Below, in pieces: positions 9,221 through 21,362 of a stretch of 37,300 nt of DNA. The DNA comes from Spirogloea muscicola (taxonomy: Eukaryota; Streptophyta; Zygnematophyceae; Spirogloeales; Spirogloeaceae): assembly GCA_009602725.1 (NCBI GenBank), contig WELB01000118.1:245803-283102 (forward strand), read 5' to 3'. Every line of letters starts with the position of its first letter. Positions within the stretch are counted from its first letter, which is position 1. The notes below the pieces were generated by a model. That model searched no databases and was not told the origin of the DNA. It saw only the letters and a list, made by a program, of their open reading frames with translations. A program made the translations under genes and the position numbers.

Positions 9221-12200
9221 ATGACAGGCCATGTGCGAGGCTTCACCATCTTTGTCTTGGCGAACCTGCTCTGCACAGCCGTGCCGGCATTGGCGAGCTC
9301 CGGGGGCGGTGGTTATGAGGTCTACAGAGAGGTACTGTTCTGATTCTTGTACGCCAGCAGGTAGCCAGGTTTTTGTCAGTTCTACTTCTCCTCCATCAGC
9401 TCGTCCGGACGAGCTCGGACAAGCAGACCTCAGTGAAGTCGTGGTGCAGCTCATGAAGAGGTTATGCATTGAGTATCGATTGTCCGCTTTCTGCAGTTTT
9501 CGAAATGGCTGGACGAGGTTGGAATAGAGGGTGCTACTCCGCCCAACCTGCGGATGCTTATCTTCAGCCCTTCTGAAGGCCTGGAGGGCTTGAGCCACCT
9601 CATGAGCTTAGAAGAGACCGCACGATCGGATCTAAGCGGCACCGAGCGCGGCATAGTGGCCGCACAGGATGCCAATATTGGAGACACGATCCTCGTTGTG
9701 CCTGTAAGATGTATACCTTACTGTGGCTTGCCAACGGGGTGGCCATGATGCTGGTGGTCCCTTCTTAGGTGCCAACTCGACAGATACCAGACCAGCACCC
9801 GAATCCAGAATTCAGTAGTGTGGAGATCGCACCTGACAGGAATGAATAACCTAGCAGGTCTGTCTTTGATCACTTGCAGTTTAATTCCACGATTGTCCTT
9901 CCAGAGGAGTACAAACCTTGTGGCGAAACGGTGGCCTGGGACGTGTCAATCTCAGTCGCCCTCTTGGAAGAATTGTATGGCCTTTTAAATTTTGACCACA
10001 GCAAATGCAGAAGGGCCAGGCCATTGTGATTTATGAGTCTGCCTAGCACCTCAGAAAGTTTTTCACAATATACATTACTCACGGAATGACGTTGGCAGGA
10101 TGTGCATGCTGTTTGGAGAACCTGCAGGCTGCTGGAGCGACAGTCAGATATTCTGTTATGCTGGCTTATCATGATTGGGGGGTGTCATGATTGGGGCCTG
10201 CATTATCAGGCTTCTGCAAGTCAACAATTTTGGCTTTGGCTCACAGCCTTGATTGTTCTTTACTAGGCATAAAGGCAACAAGTCAAGTTACGCGCCTTTT
10301 CTACGGACTTTCCCAAGGAACGTGGATGTTCCTTGGATAACCCTCAAGCCAGAGGTTAGCCGCATCTAACTTTTCCTCATGAGAGTCTATAATATAGATT
10401 TTTGTCAGTTACCCCATGGACATAGGTTAGATATTGCATGTACGTCTCGGGTCCATCACAACTCAAAGCTGGATACTGATATAAGCTTATATGTCAAATA
10501 TCAGGAGCATATCTGACAGCAATGAAGACTGACTAGTTGTCTTCAAGCTCGTCACACAACACTGCAGGAGTATAAGGAGGCGCAGTTTGGACCAGCTATT
10601 AGCTTCATGGAAAGCTGGTGGACTTATACACACAACATTCACAAGCTGTGTAACCTAAGTGGAGAAACAGGAGGTTCATATGAACAATTTGGTAAGGGAA
10701 GCCTTTCGTTAGCCTTCCACCCGATATTAAACTACTGCTTACTCTCATTTATCGTTCTATTTCTGCAAGATCTCGTTCATCTATCCTGGTCTCCGACTGC
10801 TTCATGTCGACCTCTGGGTGCATCAGAGTCAGACAATTAGCTGCTTCAAAGCCAACTGCCATTGTACACTGATGCATCGTTGTTGAGCACTTGAGCAGCC
10901 TGGGCCATGGCCATGGCCTCAACCCGCGGATTCAGACTACCAGTGCCTGATGAGAATGGAACTATTAAGGTCACGCCCATGTTCATGCCTTTTGGTGACC
11001 TCTTCAACCACCATCCAGCAGGCCTTTCACATGTGAGCACATGCTGTGGAACCTGCCTTGCAGGCTCCTCGGGCGATGACGGTCATATGCAGTCCTGGTG
11101 ACAGATGTACTTCTTGCAGTGCTGCTCACTACCTTATGAAAGACTTTCCTGCAACCTTTTGTGCTCCAGATTGAATGGGAAGAGAAAATCACACATGATA
11201 AGCTTGAGCTGGTGGTCACTCGGCCAATCAGGAAAGGAGAGCAGATATATGATTTTTATGGTGAAAGGTCCACTACAAGTTACTACGTTGAGATGGGTAA
11301 GCTGTGTAGGGAGGCTCACGAGAAGAGAGATTCTGTAGTGGGGCATCTAGCTCTTTGCAGGAGACTGCTTGACCTTTATTGATAGGCTTCTGGAAGGTTG
11401 TTATAAGAAAACTCATGTGTCCTGCATAAGTTATGCAGCCAAGCTGCTGAGACATTGGAGTAACTTCGAGAAGTGTACAGTTTATCTGCTCAACACAGGC
11501 GGCATGCCTATTCTGCCTTTGCAATGAGCACTACCATATGCCAGCTCAGGATTGCAATGGGCTTGCTTCCTGCATGCAGGTTTCGTTCCTGCAGATAATC
11601 CTTACAACGACGTCCCAATCTTCACAAATTACGGGGTCTGTAACCAAGCCCTGGAGCTTGTCATATTCGCATAATTGTCTTGGCCTTATGATAGCTCATC
11701 CCGATGCCCTTAAGCACCAATATATGTAGTTGATTTCGTGTTTCTTGTTCCTCCTTTCAGGAGCTTGTCAACTGGGTTGCAGAGAACTTTCTGCAAGTCC
11801 CCGAGCTTGAGCAATCTGAACACAGCAGACTAGTGAGGCTGGCCAGTGATGTAGCGAAAGCATATGCAGAGGAGGATGACAGTGGCTTGCCAGTTGCTGA
11901 TTACCTTGAGGTGGAGGACAGATACATGGATGCAGGGGGAGACGACTATGCCTCCTTTGAAGCCGTTGTTGAGACAATTGAATCAGTGATCAGAGATAGT
12001 GATGCTGAGAAGTTGGCAGAGGATGGCAGTGAAGGAGCAGATTCACAAGAAAGTCCGGACGAGGATGATGATGCCTTGATAGTGAATGCACACAAGGGTG
12101 CAATCGACTCGCGCCTGAAACCCGCCATCATGGCACTGGCTTGGGCTCTCCACCTAAATGAGAGTTCGTCAGAGACGTATCCCTGGGGAGATGCACGCCT

Positions 12201-12826
12201 CTCGCAACTTGCTGCTTACAGGACTATTGCATTACGGCTTCACCAGATTATGAGCGCCTTTCCAACTACGGTGCAAGATGACTTGGATCTGCTGGACAGG
12301 TCAGCTATCTAATGTCAATACTATGGGCCAAACTAGAAAAAGATGGCATACTGGTATAAGGTTAATCTTGCCAATATGTTGTGAGTTCTTCTTCATTAAG
12401 ATGGGCTATGATATCAGCAGCCCATCTTCTTCTTTTGCAGCCCTGCTCCTATGTGATTAGGCGCTATAGCTGCTATGGTTGAAATGTTGAACGTGACTCC
12501 ACCCTGTCAAACCTGGTGAAAACTTCTAGGAATATTTTTATCAGAAGGTAGCACGTCGGGCAAGGCAAAGTCACGGTCTTGTGATGATCCGAGTAAAGCT
12601 CCCTGTCTGCAGGGCAAAGGCGTGCAAGGAGCAGGATGAGAAGTCATGTACGTGGTTGCAGGACGGGAAGGATGCGCTGTCTGAGCCTATAAGACTTGCC
12701 ATCACCTACCGGATGACCATGAAGATAGACCTTGCTGCGGTCGTGGCTTTGCTGCACGACAAGCTAGCTATCATTGAGGAAGGTGCCATCAAGTCTGAAA
12801 GTCCGCTTAGGCATGAAGAGCTGTGA
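9221..12826 (+). CDS. SET-domain protein, Rubisco-LSMT/SETD3-like
   Basis: Probable protein lysine (or histidine) methyltransferase. Exons: 9221-9331, 9497-9703, tentative 9769-9819, 9880-9974, 10267-10354, 10568-10691, 10899-11032, 11170-11296, 11580 to about 11650, 11761-12299, 12613-12826 (TGA). The N-terminus has a hydrophobic stretch (FTIFVLANLLCTAVPALA) suggesting a signal or targeting peptide. The SET N-part is FSKWLDEVGIEG followed by RGIVAAQDANIGDTILVVP. The inserted region has SYAPFLRTFPRNVDVPW and FAWAMAMASTRGF. The SET core has MFMPFGDLFNHHPA, RKGEQIYDFYGE and YGV-CNQ. A C-terminal region rich in acidic residues and helices resembles the Rubisco-LSMT substrate-binding domain. The third exon and the donor of the ninth are uncertain. 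An in-frame ATG at 8834 could give a longer Arg/Pro-rich leader. Substrate unknown. Confidence 0.82.
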
Positions 12827-13570
12827 GGTGATCGTCACTTTTCCTTCTAAAGAGCGTAAGCTCAGCTAGTTTTGGGATGGCTGTTGCAGTGGGTACCCTG
12901 AGCATCTTTTTCGCCAGTCCATAACTTATTCATGCACTGCTGAATCGAATTTGCAGCCTGGTGAAGCTAGGGCGCTACACATGCTCATGCTTCTGTTTGC
13001 CATGGCGAGTGACAGTGACACCAGTGTGGTACAGCAATAATGTGCAGCCATTGCAGCTACTATTGCTGTGAAGCATAGAATGCCGTTCCAGCAATTCTGT
13101 GACAAACCGCGATCAGAAGTGTTCAGGATAAGCTCCTTTGTAAATCATTAACTGTAGAATGAAGCGTGTTATTGGGACATGCTTTGACAGATAGACTACA
13201 CAAACTCACAAAACTGACTGAGACACCTCATTGAGAAGGACCGAGATGGTCTACTCTCACAGCAATATCAGGTATAGCATGCAGTCTCCAGCCTGTTGAA
13301 GATGCAAGTGTCGGTAGCTTGTCTCATAGATAGATGCGTACCAGCCCGACTGACGTTTCAGTACTGTGCATAATAATCTGCCATCTGATCTTGAAGCGAG
13401 TCAATGCGTAGTGCATCAATGGTGTCCTTCGAAAATTTCTTAATAAGCTCAACATGCGGTAGGGTGGGGAAGGGAGGGGGGGCGCATGGGGGATGACCTC
13501 TTCCCGTTGCAAACCTCACGTTTGCGTGTGGGGGGAAAATGCGTGTATATTAAGAGATGGGGAGGCCATG
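12827..13570. other. Intergenic, no gene recognised
   Basis: This holds the SET gene 3' UTR and unassigned sequence. I see no coding exon with recognisable content, no tRNA and no long repeat until the family-B 3' UTR near 13500. Confidence 0.5.
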
Positions 13571-14345
13571 TGTGCCCAAGTACAAAGGCAAGCACATTGG
13601 ACAAATGTACGTCACCTGCTGCTAAGCTGACCCGCTCAGTAACCACGAGTCAGCACATAGAGGTCGCTAGCTGACGCTCGAATACCGGACGGCAATTGAC
13701 TAGCTCTTGTGCCAGCAGCTAAGGCTCGACCAGCTTTCTGATGCAGAGCATACGCCTGAGCTCGTTGCAGACAGGTTGACACTCGACGTCGCAGAAATGA
13801 CAGATAGGCTGCCGGCATACCCATCTGGGCTGGGAGCATATCCTCGCGTCGTGCATATCCCAGACTCGCTATGTTCTCGAGTAGGGTATGGAAGCGAGGA
13901 CCCAAGCAGCCGAAAGTGTCGATTGCGGCCGGGAGGAGGTGGTCACTGCGGGGGTAGTCTGAGTAGTGTCGGAGCTTTTTCTGCTCAGCACCTCCCACTG
14001 CGTGGCCAGCAATGTGTGTGGAAGCGGAACTCTTGTATGCCTCAGTCACCACCACATCAACCAAAGCTCGTGGGCCTCTGCCAGGTTGTACACCCACAAT
14101 GTCCAGGGTGCGACGGTGATGGCCTCCCTGGGAATCCGTGGTGATGGGCATTACATTGCTCACTTCAACGATGGCGCAGTAGCCGGCGTCGCGCATCAAG
14201 CCCGCCAGGGCGTCCCGTAGGAGATTGTGGACGCCCACCACCTCAGGGCCTGTGGGACACCGCAGCATGTAGGTGGCTAGGTCTCCGCCCTCCGTACGGA
14301 AGCCACACTCACACTGAGTTACTCCAATCAGGCAGGTCGGGGGCA
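13500..14345 (-). pseudogene. 5'-truncated non-LTR retrotransposon, family B: zinc motif, RLE endonuclease, tail, 3' UTR
   Basis: The minus-strand ORF ends at 13636-13638. Order: TQCECGFRT and ATYMLRCP (C-x-C...C motif, with His replaced or shifted), then HNLLRDALAGLM; the endonuclease-like core RRTLDIVGVQPG, RALVDVVVTEA and K..HYSDYPRSDH; then DTFGCLGPRFHTLLENIASL; then FLRRRVSTCLQRAQAYALHQ and the end SDLYVLTRGY. The 3' UTR (13635 down to about 13500) matches the one after the 15531 copy (GCAGCAGGTGACGTACATTTG). Compared with family A the protein is clearly diverged but keeps the same order. The reverse transcriptase is absent. The 5' boundary abuts a family-C tail in the opposite orientation. 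Confidence 0.72.
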
Positions 14346-14378
14346 GGCCCAGGGCTATCGTTCCGGCCGAGGGGCAGC

Positions 14379-14576
14379 TTGGGCCACTCCAGCATTCCGC
14401 AGGCCTTAGTTGCATATTATAGAATGCGGCTCTCGCTTAGTTTGCAGCGCTCGCAAGCATTGGCTCTTCATCAACGTGCAGGGCGCGCTCTAAGTCAGGC
14501 CTCCGGCTTTCGTGGCGGCGCTCCAGCTCCCCAAGTTAGCTTGTCAGATTTGTTTGTGCTCACCCGTGGGTACTAA
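14379..14576 (+). pseudogene. Family-C retrotransposon tail
   Basis: About 60 codons: YYRMRLSLSLQRSQALALHQ, RAGRALSQASGF and the end SDLFVLTRGY, followed by TAA. This tail differs from families A and B and is closest to the copy at 37040-37236. It lies head to head with the family-B copy, so two different 5'-truncated tails point away from one junction near 14350-14390. Confidence 0.65.
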
Positions 14577-15530
14577 TGTCATCTTAGGTACCTTAGATTA
14601 GGTCTCCGTATTATGTAGCATTGTTTAGTCTGTACTCGACTCTGCCTGAACAATGTATTGGCTTGAATTGGCCTCCCTTTCAATTCATGCGCCCCGCGCG
14701 CCTTCTCTCCGGCCGAGGGGGGTGGTGGGTGGTGGGGCGGGCTGAGGCGGACAGGGTTAATCGCGTGGATAGGCCAAGACATCAGCACCCAGACAGTGCC
14801 TCACCGAAGGCGCAGTTTTATACTGCAGGCCTCCAGTTGCTTGCTCAGCTCAAGCCACTTTGCGAGATGGTGTGCGGAAAGGGTTTGCTGCAGGGGCTGA
14901 CATGGGTGCAGAGCTCCTCGCCACATTCTCCAAAGACACACCAACCAACAGAGGTTCTAAATTTAGGAGCAGATTTTGTAAAGCCTTCTCCAAAGCCATG
15001 GGTTATCGAGTCGCCATGTGCCCCCTGAATCATGACGAGCCACGCCACCACCCAGCCCCACTGCAATACATTTGTCCTTCGCTTCAGATGTTCTGACCTT
15101 CTTTGGATGGAGTAGTGTCCATTTTCACGCCACTGCTGACTCGCAGGCACTAGCAGCTTGGATTTTACCGACTACTTGAGTGTTGTGTCTGAAGGATGGC
15201 AGCTACTTCAGCAGAAAGGACCGGCCTGTACATCCAATGGGCAAGCTGTGTGACAAGTGTCAAGTCACACTCTTGGCCCTCTCCTCTTAGGCTTCTGCTC
15301 AAAGATGCTTGCTTCTCTACTGTGCAACAGTATGCACGGCTGCAGTATTTGTGCATAGAATAGCATACCAAAGTCCTGATGTCCACTATGTGCCCCTGGA
15401 AGGACGACAACGCTGGCGCAGTGAAGCCACCTCCTTAGAAAGCTGCTTGAGGCCCACAGTGACCCTCCTGTGCGCTGCCTTGGCAGCCACGTATAGATAA
15501 GTGGATATACGATAAGCATACCCCACGAAG
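14577..15530. other. Intergenic between retrotransposon fragments
   Basis: About 950 bp without a recognisable gene. Several short open frames exist on both strands but none shows a family motif. A G-rich stretch lies at about 14715-14745. No hairpin module was found here. Confidence 0.4.
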
Positions 15531-16010
15531 CAGAAAATGCAGAGAAAGCTTCGACACTACTCTGACTACCCCCGCAGCGATCACCTCCTACCGGCGGCAA
15601 TTGACACTTTCGGCTGCATGGGCCCTCGCTTCCACACCTTACTGCAGAATATTGCAAGCTTGGGATACGCTCGACGTGAGGATATGCTTCCAGCTCAGAT
15701 GAGCATGCCGGCAGCCTACTTGTCATTCTTGCGTCGTCGAGTGTCAGCTTGTCTGCAGCGAGCTCAGGCTCATGCGTTGCATCAGAAAGCTGGTCGAGCC
15801 TTAGGTGGTAGCTCAAGAGCTTGTCGATTGCCGTCCGGTATTCGGGCATCAGTTAGTGACCTCTATGTGCTGACTCGTGGTCACTGAGCGGGTCAACTTA
15901 GCAGCAGGTGACGTACATTTGTCAATGTGCTTGCCTTTGTACTTGGCCACACATGGCCCTCCATCTCTGAATACACACGCATTCCACGAATGCTGGCGGC
16001 AGCGGTCTCT
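15531..16010 (+). pseudogene. Family-B retrotransposon tail and 3' UTR
   Basis: Coding from about 15537 to TGA at 15885-15887: RKLRHYSDYPRSDHLLPAAI, DTFGCMGPRFHTLLQNIASL, then the tail ending SDLYVLTRGH. The zinc motif and most of the endonuclease are gone. It is very close to the 13636-14345 copy, and the 3' UTR is shared (GTGACGTACATTTGTC, then TGCTTGCCTTTGTACTTGG). The opposite strand is open for 194 codons, but this is a shadow of the conserved tail. Confidence 0.7.
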
Positions 16011-16167
16011 CCGCGTGCAATGCTCTGCAATTGCTCAAATGTTGACATCATTCAGTCATAAAGAACTGACAGACAACGAGCCCATACATTATACTTCATG
16101 GCACGAAGGCGCAATTGGCTCTCCCAGCGATTGAGGCCCATGTACTGCAGGCAGGCGGCCTATCATC

Positions 16168-16325
<158 letters not shown>

Positions 16326-16334
16326 GTCCGGGTG

Positions 16335-16830
16335 GACCCGAAGCGTGCCCACAAAGTAGTCCGCCTCCGATTGTCCCTACAGCACTACTCCGACTACCCC
16401 CGGTGCGATCAGCTCCTGCCAGCTGCAGTTGACACTTCTGGCTGTCTGGGTCCGCGTTTCCACACCCTCCTCCACAACATTGCCAATCTAGGCTACACAC
16501 GACGAGCAGATGTGTTCCCGGCTGAGATGTGCTTGCAAGCTGCATATCTGTCTTTCTTGCGACGACGAGTTTCGGCCTGTCTGCAGCTTGCCCAGGCTAA
16601 TGCCTTGCACCTGAAAGCTGGGCGAGCTCTAGTTGGTGGCAGAAGGGCTTCTTATCCGACATCTAGTACTCAGGCATCGATTAGCGACCTTTATGTTTTG
16701 ACCCGCGGTTACTGAGCGGGTCATTCTGCTGTAGGTTATATAAGTCTTAGATGTGCTTCCCTTCGTACTTGGCCATTTGGCCTTCGTTTGTTTCAAATAC
16801 ACGAATTTATTCCCCTATTTAGGCTTATTG
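16335..16830 (+). pseudogene. Family-B-like retrotransposon tail and 3' UTR next to the TG/CG tract
   Basis: Coding from about 16360 to TGA at 16713-16715: LQHYSDYPRCDQLLPAAVDT, CLGPRFHTLLHNIANLGY, then FLRRRVSACLQLAQANALHL and the end SDLYVLTRGY. It diverges from the two other family-B copies (for example in RADVFPAEM) and has a different 3' UTR (GGGTCATTCTGCTGTAGG, then TTTGTTTCAAATACACG). Pieces of that UTR recur at about 22290-22385 and 36000-36060 in minus orientation. Confidence 0.68.
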
Positions 16831-17744
16831 CAGAACGAGTACCTGTTGCTGAGTTTCAAGAAAGGGCTAGATGTTGATCTTGCATCCTCATTATTTCATA
16901 ACTGGATCAATTCTGCAGCTGCTCAATTGAAAGACAAGGTATCTCCTTCACTACTCCATATAGCCACTCAGGATGCCCTGTCTTTGGGGGTCACGGCATC
17001 AAGAGAGCTACCAATAATGTTGCATCCACCAATTGCACTGTCCACTCTCTTCTTGCAGCTACTGAGTGTCACAATCTCGGCCCCCACTGCAAGGCCCAGA
17101 CTCGAAGTGCAAACGGCATTGCTCCCAGAGAGCTGAAAGAGCTTGTGATAACAACATCGTGTTCAACACTTACTTTTGCGAGCTTGGTCATATTTCCATC
17201 AAGTAAAGGTTGTATTCCTCCTACCTAGGTGTCTTCGAAACCAAAGATTCCAAATGTGGTCAATAGTGACAGAGTCAAGGCCAATTCTGTGCTCCTGTAC
17301 TCCTGTGTGAATGCATGGCATTGATAATTGGAAGCATATCTGCCCATTTAGCCCACGATTCGGATGATCCAACTGGAACATGTCTATCACTCAAATAGCA
17401 CGTATTGCTGCCCGATAAGACTCAAGCATTCGATAAGCAAGCAGTTGGCAGATAGACAACAGCAACAGATGGCAGAATTGCTCCTCCGCCGTATGTATCG
17501 GTCTAGCACAACGGTCAGAATGGTTGTGCATCCTCGCTCGGGTTTGAAGTTTGATATGGAAGGGTTTCGACTGACACTCTTTAAGCTATGCTTCGCATGG
17601 GAAGCCGAGGCAGTCCATCAATTGACGACGCATGAGTGAGGCAACCTCCTTGACTTGCTTCCGGGAGTACAGTGGTGCAGCATACACAAGGCCAAGGTGA
17701 AGATCGGGCCCCGCCTGTACATGTACAAGCAACTTATGCAATGG
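16831..17744. other. Intergenic, 3' of the acyltransferase-like gene
   Basis: Unassigned sequence with short open frames only. It probably includes the 3' UTR of the minus-strand gene that ends at 17745. No repeat module or RNA gene was recognised. Confidence 0.4.
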
Positions 17745-20700
17745 CTACTCAGCAGCCATAACAACCACTAAAGCGCCAGGTCGCTGGCACAGTTGATGCC
17801 ACCACTGAGTGATCTGAAAGTACACAAGCCCTTCTAGCCAAGACTCTGTATGCTTGAGCATAGAGGCAATTGCAGCAGGAAAGTATAGGTTCAGCATTAG
17901 GGTGCTCAAGTGGCCGGACACATTGCAAATATATGAAGCAAGGGGGGCGGTCTTCCAGCAGTACCTGAAGGGTGTCTCCAAGGGCGATGCAAGGGCCTAC
18001 CCCATGGATGGAGGCAAACGGACCCAGACTTTCACTTAAGCAAACCTGATCAACATTCCTCCAGTTTGAGTGGTGGGGTGCATTGGTGAAGGCGGCCACC
18101 AGCGATGTGCGCAGGGAATGTTCTGGCGTGAGAGCGGGGTGCTTCAAAGCCTGTTGGCATGGTATGAGAACTAGCAAAGTAGTAAGGAACAGCCTTGCCA
18201 GAGTGTCTGCCTGGTCTCTCAGCAGAACTTTAGCTTGCTGGGGGTTGCATGCGAGCGTGTCCACGTTTCATCGTAGACAATGTCATAGGTGAATTGGCAT
18301 GAGACGATGTCAGGAGCAGGCCTATGCACGTGATTTTGATCAATACAGTCCAATGACTTGCAGAGTGCGATGCCAATCAGGTCAAGAACAAGCCTCAGCT
18401 GTTCCAGTGAAGGGGAGCCAACTCGAGTGGCGGATAGCACCTGAGAGAAGAGCATGTTCAGAACAGACATCTCGGTGAAGTGCTTTCCTTTGGCCTCTGC
18501 AACAGCAGCTGTTTGCGATATCTGTCTTGCCAAGTCCCAGATATCTGTGGACTCTCCGACTTTCTCTGCAGCTGGCAGTGCTGAGTAGAACATGCCTAAC
18601 GAGTTGGACGGCACAGGTGGCTCCAGATATTTGCGGACGTCAAATACACTGCATCAAAGTCTCAGTGCGTGGAGTTGGTGCAGGCGTGGGAGATACGCAA
18701 ATGTACAGTGGTTGGATAGGGACGACGTGCAGACACTGCTGTCCGATCGAAGCGAGCGACAATACCTGGTCATCCCGTACGTTGCCATCTTGTTCTCTTT
18801 GAGGCCCTTGACTGCAGCCACAGCTTTCAACAAGGCAGCGCATTCTGCTCCATGAACTGTTGTGCCTTCTTTCTCACAGGCGCTGAGGAGGGCCACAGTC
18901 ACTGCAGCACTACGGGTAGACGCCTCCTCAGTGAGTCCATCGATCTCATTTGCCATTGCTGGGCATATGGGGAAAAGACAGAAGGCGAGATCCAGGCAAG
19001 GTGTAATCTGATGTTTTACGACATGTACCAACCAAGGTGTAGTCCCTAAGGACGAGATGGGTTTGCGTATCAGCTACAACATGTCAAAGGAGCTTCGATA
19101 GTGTGGCTCGCCTGCTTTTCCAAGAGCTTCGCTAATGAACTGTGTATGGAAATTGCTTGTCCTGTAGTCGCTCAGTCCCTGCTGGAAAGGCAGGAGAGCC
19201 TTCTTTGCATTCGCAGCGTAACCAACTGCATCGATGCCTTTCTGAAAGAAGCCCTTGTCGAGCTTGAGAGCCAGGAGGTCCTCCAGGCTTGGAGGGATTG
19301 TGCAGTCATCCATCTTCACATTGCTGACAAGAGCCTCGAGAGGTGGCTCCTCGCCCACCTGACCAGACAAGATAAGTGGATGCATCTCTGAAGCAGAATG
19401 GCATAAAGTTGTACTCAACAGAAGAAGTGGAACTGCACCGTACGTTCCTAAGATTCTAGCCAGAATTCCTTGAGAAGGCTCAAACAAGGCAAGTTGCATC
19501 ATGCATGGCATCTCAGGCATGGAGTCTCGCCTTCTTGTTCAAAGCACAGCTAAGAGCTTCCAGCAGGGACTGCGAGATGGTGATGACACTCTGCCGGTCC
19601 AAGCTGCCGCCATGCGCACGGAGAAGTATCAGTGAATCCTTGTGGCCACCAAAGCTGGCAGCGCTTGCTGGGAAGAACCACACCTGCAAGACACAACCAC
19701 AGTAACCTGCATATTGCTCACGTGCTCACAAACGATACTCAGATGCCCAGTGCGCTACTGAACAAATCTGTTAGGCACAATTGACCTCAGATACCACGAT
19801 CAAGCCGGCTAGTCAGGGTCATGTTCTGGTTTTCCCAGGCTTGTCGAGCATTCAGATGCTACTTGCATTACTTTTTCTGCTTACCTGGAAGACATCAGCA
19901 GGCCCCTTGATATCTGTGCCTAATGGAATGCTGAAGCCGAGCTCCATGACCCTTTGCAGCAGCGTCACTTCTGGCTCTTCCTCCAACGACTTCATGCATG
20001 CACGCCCATGACGCCCAGGGTAGCTAGCGAGGCAAATGAGCTAGATTCCGTTTGATAACAACCACATGCCATACACCCGAGATGCAATGTGCAGTGTCAG
20101 AAAATGAGGTCCTGGTTGTGGAGTCGTATATAGTACTGTATATAATGGCAGGCTGGGGTCAACAAGGACGCTGGGGCCAGTGGGCTTCAGCTTGTAGCGG
20201 AGTTTGCCCTTGCTATCTTTGACAATTTGCGCACCTGCATATGGAATTGAAAATTTGTAAGGAGGTATCAAGTTGGCAGGAAGATCATGCATGGCCGAGT
20301 ACTGCCGCAAGGTGTAGATGGCGGCTACTGCTGCCAGAGTTTCCCATGTGGAGTTCGGGAAGCGAGCAAGGAAAGCCATGCCTTTGATGGCCACTTTGCA
20401 CAGGCGATTTCAGCTTCATATTCGATCTTCTAGTCCTCCCAGTGTTACTCAAGAGTTGGAGGACACTAACTGCGCATGATCTTACAGACTAATGTTGACC
20501 GCCAAGTCTAGTCATGTACGATCAAAAGCAAGCTTGCTCTTGTCCAGCTGGCTTCTTGGTGCTCTTCCTGCATGCCAGCAGCTTACCAAGAAAAGGATGC
20601 ATTTTGACAAGGGCGTCCACTGATGACTGGAGCTGCCCAACATCAGGCATGCTGCCCAGCCCGAAGCCGACCTGGACGATGCCCGTGCCCATTTCGTATG

Positions 20701-20776
20701 CTCTATGCCAGAGCTCCTCCGACACGCCCAACGGCCGCTCCAGCGGCTCCTGTGCGTCAGCGGCGGCCGGGGCCAT
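17745..20776 (-). CDS. Condensation/alcohol-acetyltransferase-like acyltransferase, probably frameshifted
   Basis: Secure exons (minus): 20776-20587 (MAPAAADAQEP start, to KMHPFL), 20234-20075 (GAQIVKDSKGKLRYKLKPTG), 20023-19885 (MKSLEEEPEVTLLQRVMELG), and 19683 onward (VWFFPAS, then LILLRAHGGSLD). Further coding blocks lie near 19390-19200 (HPLILSGQVGEEPPLEAL), 18960-18700 (LLSACEKEGTTVHGAECAAL), 18650-18430 (FDVRKYLEPPVPSNSLGMFY) and 18160-17745 (SLGPFASIHGVGPCIALGDT). HPFLGA near the N-terminus, the HGGSLD block and GTTVHGA are in the order expected of the alcohol-acetyltransferase/PapA-like condensation superfamily, which transfers acyl groups from CoA or carrier proteins. The usual HHxxxDG is not clearly present. 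The C-terminal frame changes near a G6 run at 17942-17947 (see findings). Exon ends between 19500 and 18160 are not settled. Confidence 0.6.
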
Positions 20777-21195
20777 GGTGGCAAGAGCAGCAGCAGGTCG
20801 AGGCCCTTGCGTGCTCGAGCTAGCTGGAGCACGCGACACCAGTGCTGTGCTTGCTGAGAAGTCACGATACTCTTTGCCGCTGGCTGCAGCTATAGCGGGT
20901 CTAAATGCTGAGCTTGGCCTCAGCAGAGTGGCAGGTGCGGCTGGCAGAAGTGAAGGTTGGCAAGCTCTGGTCGCCTGATCGACCCCGAGTAGCTGGGAGT
21001 GCTGGGCCCAAACGCCGACCGACGGCCAGGCGCGCCGCGGCCGAGGACTGCAGCACAGGTCAGCCAGAGGGGAGGGAGGGCAGGCAGCTGACGCAGGCTG
21101 GGGGCGGGTGGATCTGGAGAGGGGGCAGGAAACAGCGCTTCCAGATTGACTGGTGGCTGTGAGGGGCCAGCACAAAAGAATGGGGCAGGTGCGGA
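20777..21195. promoter_or_regulatory. Upstream region of the acyltransferase-like gene
   Basis: GC-rich leader of the minus-strand gene. The frame upstream of the chosen ATG is open and Ser/Ala-rich (SAFRPAIAAASGKEYRDF) but I see no ATG in it close by, so a longer plastid-targeting leader would need an upstream exon. No core promoter motif recognised. Confidence 0.35.
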
Positions 21196-21362
21196 CGGGC
21201 GGGTGAGCAGGAGAAAGGAAAGGGGAAGGAAGGGGGAGATAGAAAGGGAGAGAAGGAGAAGAGGGAGATAGAGTATAAGGGAGAGGGGGAGAGAGTGAGT
21301 GGGAAAGAGCGAGAGATAAGGAGAGGGAGAAGGGGAGAGGGGTAGAGAGAGAGAGAGAGTCG
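21195..21362. repeat. Polypurine (GA-rich) tract of about 160 bp
   Basis: The plus strand is almost entirely G and A, built of irregular GGAGA, GGGAGAT and AGAGAG units, ending in a pure AG run near 21345-21360. Long polypurine tracts with mirror symmetry can form intramolecular triplex (H-DNA). It is bounded on both sides by retrotransposon-derived sequence. Confidence 0.85.

Noticed and set aside
8618-9598. A 326-codon minus-strand open frame
   Set aside because: It lies antisense to the start of the SET gene and to GC-rich leader sequence; it is Arg/Ala-rich with no family motif. The plus-strand exons with consistent splice sites explain the region better.
15265-15849. A 194-codon minus-strand open frame
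   Set aside because: It is the shadow of the conserved family-B tail on the plus strand (15537-15887).
17364-17639. A 91-codon plus-strand open frame
   Set aside because: No motif, no clear splice partners; it lies in the probable 3' flank of the minus-strand acyltransferase-like gene.
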